DNA from: Gammaproteobacteria bacterium
GTDB lineage: Bacteria; Pseudomonadota; Gammaproteobacteria; Steroidobacterales; GCA-2729495
NCBI GenBank assembly: GCA_023150055.1
Contig: JAKLLP010000170.1
Span: forward strand, 294 to 5,306
Length of the DNA stretch: 5,013 nt
Direction: 5' to 3'
The translations under genes and the position numbers were made by a program. Shown here in pieces: positions 1 through 5,013 of the stretch (the stretch's first letter is position 1; every line of letters begins with the position of its first letter). A model generated the notes under the pieces. That model was not told the DNA's origin and searched no databases. It was given only the letters and a program-made list of their open reading frames with translations.

Positions 1-544
1 TGGTGAGCACCCGGGCGCACACGGCAGCGATATCGCGGATATCGGCCATTCCAGTGGTGCCATCGCCCATGGGCAGCGAGAACCTCTGTTGGGTCCTGAT
101 GCTCGCGGCGCTGCTGAGCAGGTTCTGCATGAAGAAATTCGGCTTGATCATCGTCCAGGGCACGCCCGAGGCCCGGATGTATTCCTCCACCGCCCAGTGC
201 GCTCTCGGGATCGGGGTTTTCGCGTGCGCCACCGCCTCCATCGAGGACATCTTCACCAACTGCCCTACGCCCGCCGCCCGCGCCAGATCGGTGAACTGCG
301 TTTCGTTGGCCTGTTGCGTCCTGCCGTTCGGCAGGATGAGCAGGGCTTTCTCGACCCCGTCGAGCGCCCGGCGGACCGCCTCCGCGTCGGCCATGTCGCC
401 GACGACGATCTCCACGCCGGCGGCTTTCAGTGTCGGGGCCGTCGCCTCGTCGCGGACGAGCGCCCTGAGCGGGATACCGCTGCCGAGCAGTTGTCTGGCG
501 GTTTCGCCGCCGGTCTTGCCGGTCACCCCTGTCAGCAATATCAC
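1..544 (-). CDS. NmrA-like NAD(P)-binding oxidoreductase, 3' end cut by window edge
   Basis: Reading the minus strand from a GTG at 544-542 gives 181 codons with no stop before the left edge. The protein opens with a beta strand and a dinucleotide-binding loop, ILLTGVTGKTGG (Gly6-x2-Gly9-x2-Gly12), the extended/atypical SDR pattern of the NmrA/HSCARG and QOR2-like group. Further family features follow in order: LRALVRD after the first Rossmann unit, EIVVGDMAD, ALLILPN, VKMSSMEAV, PWTMIKPNFFMQNLL and, near the break, GMADIRDIAAV. The catalytic Tyr-x3-Lys of classical SDRs is not evident, as is usual for this family. The GTG start is chosen because AAGGAG lies six bases upstream and the Rossmann fold begins at once. 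Full members are about 280-300 residues, so roughly the last third is missing here. It probably acts in the cytosol as an NAD(P)H-dependent reductase or a redox-sensing protein; the substrate cannot be told. It is divergent from zwf. Confidence 0.85.
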   Translation of the reverse strand, partial: MILLTGVTGKTGGETARQLLGSGIPLRALVRDEATAPTLKAAGVEIVVGDMADAEAVRRALDGVEKALLILPNGRTQQANETQFTDLARAAGVGQLVKMSSMEAVAHAKTPIPRAHWAVEEYIRASGVPWTMIKPNFFMQNLLSSAASIRTQQRFSLPMGDGTTGMADIRDIAAVCARVLT

Positions 545-550
545 GTCGCT

Positions 551-556
551 CTCCTT
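551..556 (-). promoter_or_regulatory. Shine-Dalgarno site deciding the GTG start of the NmrA-like gene
   Basis: The minus strand reads AAGGAG followed by six bases (AGCGAC) and then GTG. This near-perfect site supports the non-ATG start at 544; no in-frame ATG lies closer to the Rossmann motif. Confidence 0.75.
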
Positions 557-592
557 GCGGTTCCTTGCATGCCCATGGCCGGGTCTTCCGGG

Positions 593-622
593 ATCATAGC
601 CAGCCGGCGCGGCCTATGCGAA
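593..622 (-). promoter_or_regulatory. Candidate sigma-70 promoter for the NmrA-like gene
   Basis: On the minus strand TTCGCA (622-617, four of six matches to TTGACA) is followed by an 18-base spacer and TATGAT (598-593, five of six matches to TATAAT). Transcription would begin near 585, giving a leader of about 40 bases before the GTG at 544. The boxes were found by eye in a GC-rich spacer, so chance is possible. Confidence 0.4.
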
Positions 623-640
623 CGGCGCGCGGAATCCTCA

Positions 641-646
641 TATACT
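641..646 (+). promoter_or_regulatory. Possible -10 box for zwf
   Basis: TATACT matches five of six bases of the sigma-70 -10 consensus and lies about 40 bases before the zwf start. No convincing -35 box sits 16-18 bases upstream, so this is weak and may need an activator or be wrong. The divergent candidate promoter ends only about 20 bases away. Confidence 0.25.
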
Positions 647-674
647 GGCGCGTGAGGGCCGGGCACGCCATGCC

Positions 675-680
675 AGGAGG
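675..680 (+). promoter_or_regulatory. Shine-Dalgarno site deciding the GTG start of zwf
   Basis: AGGAGG lies seven bases before GTG at 688. An in-frame ATG at 670 would add six residues but would sit upstream of this site and lacks an equally good one, so GTG 688 is preferred. Confidence 0.7.
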
Positions 681-687
681 AGCTGAG

Positions 688-1951
688 GTGAGCGGCGATC
701 GCAGCGACGCGCTGGTGCTCTTCGGCGCCACCGGTGACCTGGCCCACCGCAAGATCTACCCGGCGCTTCTCGGCATGGTGAAGCGCGGGCAGCTCGACGT
801 GCCGGTCGTCGGCATATCCCGCTCGGGCTGGCAACTCGGGCAGTTCCGCGAGCGCGTCCGCGACAGCATCGGCAAGCGCACCGGCGATGCGGATTCAGCC
901 GCGGCCGAGCAGCTCCTCGGCCTGCTGCGCTACGTGGATGGCGACTACCGGGACTGCTCGACCTTCGACCGGCTGCGGGAGGCGCTTGCTGGCGCGAAGC
1001 GGCCGCTCTATTACCTCGCCATCCCGCCGAGCCTGTTCGGCCCGGTGGTGGAGTCTCTGGGCAGCTGCGGCTGCGCCGCGCGCGGCGCGCGCGTGGTGGT
1101 GGAAAAGCCCTTCGGCCGCGACCTCGCCTCGGCGCGGGCCCTGAATCGCACGCTGCACGGCGTCTTCGACGAGTCGGCGATATTTCGTATCGATCACTTC
1201 CTCGGCAAGGAGCCGGTACAGAACCTGCTTTATTTCCGCTTTGCCAACTCCTTTCTCGAGCCGATCTGGAACCGCAACTACGTCGAGGGCCCAGCGCGAC
1301 GAGCGGGTCAAGGTGCTGCGCGCAATCCGACCGTTCACCGGCGCGAGCCTCGTGCGTGGGCAGTTCACCGGCTATCGCGACGAGCCCGGCGTGGCGCCGG
1401 AATCCGAGGTGGAGACCTTTGCCGCCATGCAGGTGCACCTCAACTCCTGGCGCTGGCAGGGCGTGCCGTTTTTCATCCGCACCGGGAAGTGCCTGCCGGT
1501 GACGGCGACCGAGGTGATGGTGATCCTGAAGGCCCCGCCGCAGCAGGTGTTCGATGAACCGGTGCCGCCGCAGTCCAATTATTTCCGCTTTCGGCTCGGG
1601 CCCGACCAGGTGTCGATAGCGGCCGGGGCGCGCACCAAGAGCGCGGGCGAGCGCATGTCGGGCGAGCCGGTCGAGCTTTTTGTCTGCAATGCATCCCCGG
1701 AGGCGCGAGACGCCTACGAGCGGCTGATCGGCGACGCCATGGATGGCGACCCGACGCTTTTTGCCCGGGAAGACAGCGTCGAGTCCGCCTGGACCATCGT
1801 GGATCCGATCCTGCGCCGCGGCGGCCCGCTCTACCGCTACGCGCCGGGCAGCTGGGGGCCGCGCGAAGCCGATCGCATGGTCGCGCCCTACGGGGGCTGG
1901 TACGACCCGCCCACGCCGCCGCACGCGACAGGCGCCCCGACCCAATGCTGA
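688..1951 (+). pseudogene. zwf: Glucose-6-phosphate 1-dehydrogenase, interrupted by internal deletion plus frameshift
   Basis: An intact enzyme would oxidise glucose 6-phosphate with NADP+ to 6-phosphogluconolactone, the first cytosolic step of the oxidative pentose phosphate and Entner-Doudoroff routes. Frame 1 from GTG 688 shows LVLFGATGDLAHRK (coenzyme loop, Gly13-x2-Gly16), PLYYLAIPP, VVEKPFGRDL (residues 137-146), the substrate motif RIDHFLGKE (167-175) and FANSFLEPIWNRNYVE (to residue 200). Near 1285-1294 similarity leaves frame 1. It resumes in frame 2 at QRDERVKVLRAIRPF and continues through GYRDEPGVAP, FFIRTGKCLPVTATEV and SWGPREADRMVAPYGGWYDP to TGA 1949-1951. Frame 1 stops at TGA 1555-1557, giving a 289-residue product with an unrelated tail. 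About 50 residues normally found between these blocks are absent, including the QNH segment with the catalytic base. The 1264-base span is not a multiple of three; the two parts sum to about 421 residues against roughly 470-500 normally. This is either a real inactivating deletion or an assembly error. Confidence 0.88.
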
Positions 1952-1981
1952 TCTGCGGACAGGCTACATGTGAGAGCGAGC

Positions 1982-2003
1982 GCCGGTATCGACAGCCACC
2001 GGC
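1982..2003 (+). other. Small inverted repeat downstream of zwf
   Basis: GCCGGT (1982-1987) and ACCGGC (1998-2003) form a perfect six-base stem with a ten-base loop about 30 bases after the zwf stop. No run of T follows, so it is not a standard intrinsic terminator; it might still slow or end zwf transcription. Confidence 0.3.
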
Positions 2004-2045
2004 CGTGAGCCTGCGCTGAAGCTCAACGTCAAGGCAGGACAACGC

Positions 2046-2061
2046 TGGCCCGGCCCAAGCT
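2046..2061 (+). promoter_or_regulatory. Possible sigma-54-type promoter for the sorting-signal cassette
   Basis: TGGCCCGGCCCAAGCT keeps the invariant GG and GC dinucleotides with exactly ten bases between them, and matches the -24 box TGGCACG except at one base. The -12 half has AA where TT is expected. It lies 118 bases before the ATG at 2179. Many PEP-CTERM genes are thought to be sigma-54 dependent through PrsK/PrsR, which is why this was looked for; the match is imperfect and may be chance. Confidence 0.25.
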
Positions 2062-2092
2062 TATGTCGCATCACCCCTTGCGCGGGTTGCCG

Positions 2093-2113
2093 CTTTAAGG
2101 CACTTTTAAGCCA
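2093..2113 (+). repeat. Two near-identical A/T-rich direct repeats upstream of the cassette
   Basis: CTTTAAGGCA (2093-2102) is followed immediately by CTTTTAAGCCA (2103-2113). The pair stands out as A/T-rich in a GC-rich spacer and lies about 65-85 bases before the ATG at 2179, a sensible place for a regulator site or promoter elements. The embedded GGCACTTTTAAGC resembles a sigma-54 site but has nine bases, not ten, between GG and GC. Confidence 0.3.
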
Positions 2114-2141
2114 CTGCCGGAACAAGAAACATGCGGGCGGT

Positions 2142-2162
2142 TGTGATACCAGCCCGATCACA
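2142..2162 (+). promoter_or_regulatory. Inverted repeat TGTGAT-N9-ATCACA, possible operator or leader hairpin
   Basis: TGTGAT (2142-2147) and ATCACA (2157-2162) are perfect inverted copies separated by nine bases, ending seven bases before the G-run ribosome binding site of the gene at 2179. The arms match the CRP/FNR-family half site TGTGA, but the CRP spacing is six bases between TGTGA and TCACA, and here it is eleven. It could be an operator for another dimeric regulator, or a six-base-pair hairpin in the mRNA leader controlling translation. Confidence 0.4.
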
Positions 2163-2178
2163 GTGAACTGGGGGGATT

Positions 2179-2925
2179 ATGCTGAAGCGAATCGTTTATT
2201 CGGCCGTCGCGGCCGTGCTGCTCGCGACCGGTGCCGAGGCGTCGACCATTTATACGCTCACTGACATCGCCTACGTCAATTCCTTCGGCACGGCCACGGT
2301 GACTTGCACAGGCTGCGGCACCTCGACCGCGGTGGACGACGGCGCCGGCAACATCACGGTGACGGGTGTGTCCTGGTATTTTCCGTTACAGAACGGCACC
2401 GAGTACTCGGCCAGCTTCAGCGGCACCACGACGCTCGCGCCCACGATGGTAGGTCCGGATCCGACACTTACGTTACTCGCCGGCAGCCAGCTGAACATTA
2501 CGAGCAAGACCTGCACCACCGTTGCGTTTGCGAGCACGGATCCTTGCGCAACGACCGGTTATCGCTCGAGTTACAACCAGTCGGTCTACTACACGGGCTG
2601 GGCCAGCAACGCTGCTTTTCCGCTCCCGACGACATCGCCATACACGGGAAGCTGCGGCCAGCCGGTGAACGTTGCGAACATAGGCGCTACGGATCGCTGC
2701 CGGGTCGACCTCTCGGTGTTGGGCAACACGCTGACCCTCAAACTGAAGCGGGCCTTGTCCGAGTCGTCCGGCACGACCAGCTACGGTGAGCTGACCTTCT
2801 CGTTCGAAAGCCAGGCGGCCGTGCCGGTGCCGGGTGCGGTATGGCTGCTCGGTTCCGCGCTGGGCCTGCTCGGCCTTGCCCGCCGCAAGGCGGCAGGCAA
2901 TACGGGCACGGGAGCACGCTCATGA
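2179..2925 (+). CDS. Exported Cys-containing protein of unknown function with PEP-CTERM/VPLPA-type sorting tail
   Basis: The 248-residue protein begins with a Sec signal peptide: basic LKR, a hydrophobic stretch at residues 5-19 and a likely cleavage after AEA (residue 21). The body is rich in Thr, Ser, Gly and Asn, as expected of a secreted beta-rich protein. It has six cysteines, two in a close C-T-G-C pair at 43 and 46, which could form disulfides in the periplasm or outside. I recognise no catalytic domain. The C-terminus has the tripartite exosortase signal: VPVPG at 215-219, a hydrophobic segment to about 233 and the basic RRK at 235-237, followed by an 11-residue tail. Such proteins are threaded through the inner membrane and then released or attached by an exosortase, which is not in this window. 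The start follows a run of six G two to three bases upstream. It overlaps the next gene by ATGA, so the two are probably translated together. The sorting call is strong; the function is unknown. Confidence 0.88.
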   Translation: MLKRIVYSAVAAVLLATGAEASTIYTLTDIAYVNSFGTATVTCTGCGTSTAVDDGAGNITVTGVSWYFPLQNGTEYSASFSGTTTLAPTMVGPDPTLTLLAGSQLNITSKTCTTVAFASTDPCATTGYRSSYNQSVYYTGWASNAAFPLPTTSPYTGSCGQPVNVANIGATDRCRVDLSVLGNTLTLKLKRALSESSGTTSYGELTFSFESQAAVPVPGAVWLLGSALGLLGLARRKAAGNTGTGARS

Positions 2926-3692
2926 AGCTCATCCGCTCGCTGGCCATCGCTGCCGCGCTCTGCGTGGCCGCCACGTCGGCCAATGCCGCCCTGCTGGGCC
3001 GTGACCTCAACGGCAGCCCCGGCAGCTTCGAGGCCTACTACGACACGGTGCTCGACATCACCTGGCTCGCGAACGCCAACCTGGCGCAGTCGAACCAGTT
3101 CGGCGTGACGGGCATCAACCTCAGCAACGGGCGGATGGAGTGGGACACGGCGAACAACTGGATCACCGCCATGAACGCGGCCAGTTATCTCGGCATCAGC
3201 ACCTGGCGGCTGCCGGCCATGTACGACATCAATGACGACGGCTGCACAGTAAACTCCTACTCGTCGTATAACGGCGGTGACTGCGGCTACAACGTCGTCA
3301 GCACGGGGGCCCAGGCCTCGGAACTGGCGTCGCTGTTCCACGCCACGCTCGGGAACTTAGCGTTCTACACCACGAGCGGTGCGACGGAGCCGGGCTTCCT
3401 GGCTTGGGGCAATGTCGGCCCGTTCTCGAATCTCGGCACCAACAATTTCTACTGGTACGGGCAGGAGACCACCACCGACAGCACGGGTTTCGATTACGGC
3501 CTGCCCGCCTACTACGCCTGGTACTTCGGCCCCTCGGGTGCGCAGCGCCCGCAGGACAAGACGGGCAGCTTCTACAACGCCTGGGCGGTGTTCGACGGCG
3601 ACGTGCAGGCCGCGGTGCCCGTGCCGGGCGCCGTGTGGCTGTTCGGCTCGGCCGTCGCCGCGCTGGGCTGGCTGCGCCGCAAGGCTGGCTGA
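2922..3692 (+). CDS. Exported DUF1566/Lcl_C-domain protein with PEP-CTERM/VPLPA-type sorting tail
   Basis: The 256-residue product starts at ATG 2922, whose ATGA overlaps the stop of the gene before it; GGAG at 2911-2914 is seven bases upstream. An upstream in-frame ATG at 2841 is rejected because it would bury the signal peptide. Residues 1-22 form a Sec signal ending ANA. The mature part follows the DUF1566 (Lcl C-terminal) pattern common in sorting-signal proteins: DTVLDITWLANAN, a MEWDTANNWITAMN helix, STWRLPAMYD (WRLP at 95-98), a GYNV..ASELASLFHATLG block, then FYWYGQE, AWYF and YNAWAVFDGDV. A DINDDG loop (102-107) resembles calcium-binding DxNxDG loops, and Cys108 with a second Cys a few residues on may form a disulfide. 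The tail is VPVPG (232-236), a hydrophobic stretch and RRK (252-254) almost at the end. Likely role is as a surface or exopolysaccharide-associated protein; some Lcl domains bind glycans, but binding here is inference. Confidence 0.9.
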   Translation: MKLIRSLAIAAALCVAATSANAALLGRDLNGSPGSFEAYYDTVLDITWLANANLAQSNQFGVTGINLSNGRMEWDTANNWITAMNAASYLGISTWRLPAMYDINDDGCTVNSYSSYNGGDCGYNVVSTGAQASELASLFHATLGNLAFYTTSGATEPGFLAWGNVGPFSNLGTNNFYWYGQETTTDSTGFDYGLPAYYAWYFGPSGAQRPQDKTGSFYNAWAVFDGDVQAAVPVPGAVWLFGSAVAALGWLRRKAG

Positions 3693-3698
3693 TCAGGG

Positions 3699-3722
3699 AC
3701 GACTTTCGGAACGACTTTCCGC
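3699..3722 (+). repeat. Imperfect 12-base tandem duplication after the cassette
   Basis: ACGACTTTCGGA is followed directly by ACGACTTTCCGC, ten of twelve bases identical. It begins six bases after the stop of the DUF1566 gene, in the gap between converging genes. Probably a small slippage duplication with no clear function. Confidence 0.5.
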
Positions 3723-3755
3723 GCCTTGCGGCTGACTCTCGGGTCGCGGGCGCGG
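3719..3755. terminator. Weak candidate terminator between converging genes
   Basis: CCGCGCC (3719-3725) pairs with GGCGCGG (3749-3755) in a seven-base GC stem with a 23-base loop, followed on the plus strand by TCTTT. It sits where two converging genes should end. The loop is long and the T-run short, so this is a suggestion only. Confidence 0.25.
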
Positions 3756-3765
3756 TCTTTGCCCG

Positions 3766-4581
3766 TCATTGCCACGTCCTGCTCTGCGCGAGTTTCGCGA
3801 GCAGGAGGTCCACGGAGCGTGGCCAGAGCCGCTTCATCAGCAGTGGCGCCCTGGCGCGCCACTGCGCGACCACCTCCACCTCCGGCTGGCCGCGGGCGAC
3901 CCCGCGGGCGATGAGGCGCCCGGCTTCGACCGGCTCCATGCCGGTGTCACCCCACTGGCTGTGCTGGCCAGTGGGCTCGCCGCTTGCCGTCAGCGCATTG
4001 CGATGGGCGCTCGACTTCACCGCGGCAATGATCAGTGTCGAAACCCTGATGTCGTCCACGGCGAGTTCGGCGCGGAGCGTGTCGCAGAAACCCTGCACGG
4101 CATGCTTGGCGGCGCTGTAGCCGGCGCGGTTCGGCACGCCGTACTTACCCGCCACGCTGGAGGTCACGACGATGTGGCCGGACCGGCGCGCGCGCATTGC
4201 CGGCAGCACCGCAAGTATGTGCGCCACCGGCGCGAAGAAGTTGATTTCCATCAGCTTGCGGTAGGTCTCGAGGCTGGTATCGACGACACGGCTGCGCTGC
4301 GAGGTGCCGGCATTGCAGACGAGAACGTCGATCTGTCCCTGCCAGGAGAGCGCCTGCTCGACCGCTGCCGGGATGGCCGCAATGTCGGTGACATCCATGG
4401 GCAGGACCAGGGCCTGTGCAGCGCCGAGCTTGCGGCGCACACGCTCGAGTTCGTCCCGGCGGCGTGCCGAGAGGATGAGACGCGCACCGTGTTCGGCCAG
4501 CACCGTGGCGAGGCCTTCCCCGACGCCCGAGGAGGCGCCCGTGATCCAGGTGACTTTGCCTTGCCAGAAATCTCTTGGCAT
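3766..4581 (-). CDS. Classical short-chain dehydrogenase/reductase, DHRS7-like
   Basis: A complete 271-residue SDR, presumably a cytosolic or membrane-associated NADP(H)-dependent alcohol/ketone oxidoreductase. Visible motifs are TGASSGVG (14-21, cofactor glycines), SARR (38-41, where basic residues after the second strand suggest NADP over NAD), MDVTD (62-66), CNAG (89-92), catalytic-tetrad Asn114, VVTSSVAGKYG with Ser142, and Tyr155-x3-Lys159 in YSAAKHAVQGF. The blocks SQRSRVVDTSLETYRKLMEINFF and the GMEPVEAGR stretch resemble the DHRS7/DHRS7B group. One oddity is that the loop after strand six, normally containing PG and a cofactor-contacting Thr, reads STLIIAAVKSSAHRNAL, so the PG is absent although the frame is intact. 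The C-terminus carries extra basic and hydrophobic residues (APLLMKRLWP) that might touch the membrane. ATG 4581 follows a G-rich stretch rather than a clear Shine-Dalgarno. The substrate is unknown. It converges on the sorting-signal cassette. Confidence 0.88.
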   Translation of the reverse strand: MPRDFWQGKVTWITGASSGVGEGLATVLAEHGARLILSARRRDELERVRRKLGAAQALVLPMDVTDIAAIPAAVEQALSWQGQIDVLVCNAGTSQRSRVVDTSLETYRKLMEINFFAPVAHILAVLPAMRARRSGHIVVTSSVAGKYGVPNRAGYSAAKHAVQGFCDTLRAELAVDDIRVSTLIIAAVKSSAHRNALTASGEPTGQHSQWGDTGMEPVEAGRLIARGVARGQPEVEVVAQWRARAPLLMKRLWPRSVDLLLAKLAQSRTWQ

Positions 4582-4731
4582 CGTCGTGCTGCCCCGCCTG
4601 TACCCCGCGTCAAGAAGCGCGCGGCGGTGCCTCTATGAATCCGTAGCTCCCTCGTAGACCATGTCGATCACCACGCGCGCCGGCAAAAGTGGAGATGATA
4701 TGTTGACCCTGCAGACGCGCGCTTGCGCTCT
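4582..4731. other. Intergenic spacer between two minus-strand genes
   Basis: This 150-base gap separates the stop of the right-edge gene from the SDR start. At 4713-4731, directly after that stop on the minus strand, a short bulged stem can form (GCGC-GCTT-GCGC flanked by AGA and TCT), but no T-run follows. A TTGACG hexamer about 30 bases before the SDR ATG has no matching -10 box. No ORF or RNA gene is apparent, and I cannot say whether the two genes are co-transcribed. Confidence 0.4.
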
Positions 4732-5013
4732 TTAAGAGAGTTTCATCACCCCGAGATTGAGGCTCTTGCTGCCGAGGTCGAACCGCGTTTCGAAATGTCC
4801 CGCCTGGGCGGCGATCTCGATCTCGTAGGCGCCGCTATCCGGATCGAGCCGGTCGATTTTCCATTCGCCGAAGACATCCGTCCGCGCGCGGCCGACTTCG
4901 CGGCCGTCCTTCTTGAGTAGCACCTCGGCATCCGCCACGCACTCCTCGACTCCGCCGGCGTCCATCGCCACCGAGCCGGCGACGAAGCACCGCGTCATCA
5001 GGTGCAGGTTCTT
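4732..5013 (-). CDS. C-terminal end of a larger protein: carboxypeptidase-regulatory-like/transthyretin-like beta domain
   Basis: The frame is open from the right edge to TAA at 4734-4732, giving 93 residues (KNLHLMTRCFVAGSVAM... to GVMKLS). The Met at 4998 is unlikely to be the true start: coding sequence continues upstream of it, and the predicted domain starts at the FVAGSV strand only a few residues after it. The pattern FVAGSVAMD, CVADAEVLLKKDGREVGRARTDVFGEWKIDRLDPDSGAYEIEI and a final LNLGVMKL is that of a small beta-sandwich (CarboxypepD_reg/Cna-B/transthyretin-like). It resembles the domain that ends some 4Fe-4S electron-transfer subunits of molybdopterin oxidoreductases, such as the pyrogallol transhydroxylase beta subunit, where this strand follows the ferredoxin part. 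No cluster-binding cysteines are visible, as they would lie outside the window. The domain call is fairly firm; the iron-sulfur parent is inference. It lies on the same strand as the SDR and upstream of it. Confidence 0.65.
   Translation of the reverse strand, partial: KNLHLMTRCFVAGSVAMDAGGVEECVADAEVLLKKDGREVGRARTDVFGEWKIDRLDPDSGAYEIEIAAQAGHFETRFDLGSKSLNLGVMKLS

Noticed and set aside
1285..1300. Programmed ribosomal frameshift in zwf
   Set aside because: There is no slippery heptamer at the junction, and a frameshift could not supply the roughly 50 missing residues that include the catalytic histidine.
638..1945. Long open frame of 435 codons on the minus strand opposite zwf
   Set aside because: It is very Arg/Ala/Pro-rich with no recognisable domain, and lies exactly antisense to clear zwf motifs. 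GC-rich coding DNA often leaves such antisense frames open.
2142..2162. Canonical CRP binding site
   Set aside because: The half sites fit, but eleven bases separate TGTGA from TCACA instead of six, so CRP would not be expected to bind in the usual way.
2841..2921. Upstream in-frame ATG start for the DUF1566 gene
   Set aside because: It would place 27 residues before the signal peptide and overlap the previous gene's sorting tail. ATG 2922 has GGAG at good spacing and gives a standard Sec signal.
3769..4638. Open frame of 289 codons on the plus strand opposite the SDR
   Set aside because: It mirrors the SDR codons and has Arg/His/Ala-rich composition with no family pattern, whereas the minus strand shows the complete SDR catalytic set.
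1..5013. CRISPR array, tRNA or rRNA gene, insertion sequence or prophage parts
   Set aside because: No regularly spaced repeats, no tRNA-like arms, no transposase or integrase motifs and no terminal inverted repeats were seen anywhere in the window.

Overview
This is a GC-rich window from what looks like an environmental proteobacterium, most likely a gamma- or betaproteobacterium. The evidence is strong third-position GC bias, Shine-Dalgarno-led GTG and ATG starts, and two adjacent genes ending in exosortase (PEP-CTERM-type) sorting tails. Such tails are typical of Gram-negative exopolysaccharide or biofilm formers. The taxonomic call is inference only; there is no rRNA or other marker.

Layout. 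Positions 1-544 (minus) hold the N-terminal 181 residues of an NmrA-like NAD(P)-binding protein that runs off the left edge. It is divergent from a zwf gene (glucose-6-phosphate dehydrogenase) at 688-1951 (plus), with a 143-base shared promoter region between them. The zwf gene is broken: about 200 residues of good N-terminal sequence are followed by a frame change near 1288, and about 50 family-conserved residues are missing there, including the segment that carries the catalytic histidine. The rest of the family then continues cleanly in another frame to the normal C-terminus. A 227-base spacer (1952-2178) with several candidate regulatory motifs leads into a two-gene cassette. The first gene is a Cys-containing exported protein of unknown function (2179-2925). 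The second is an exported DUF1566/Lcl_C-domain protein (2922-3692). They overlap by four bases (ATGA) and end in nearly the same VPVPGAVWL sorting tail.

The right third is on the minus strand. A classical short-chain dehydrogenase/reductase resembling the DHRS7 group occupies 3766-4581 and converges on the sorting-signal cassette. After a 150-base spacer comes the C-terminal end of a gene entering from the right edge (4732-5013). It carries a small carboxypeptidase-regulatory-like/transthyretin-like beta domain similar to those that end some molybdopterin-oxidoreductase iron-sulfur subunits.

How they fit together. The two exported proteins very probably form one transcriptional unit and would be sorted by an exosortase encoded elsewhere. 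The remaining genes are metabolic oxidoreductases with no obvious common pathway. The divergent pairing of a possible NADP-binding NmrA-like protein with an NADPH-producing enzyme gene is suggestive but unproven. I do not see a clearly new multi-gene system. The points most worth a second look are the zwf lesion, the coupled pair of sorting-signal proteins with their upstream motifs, and the atypical loop in the SDR.
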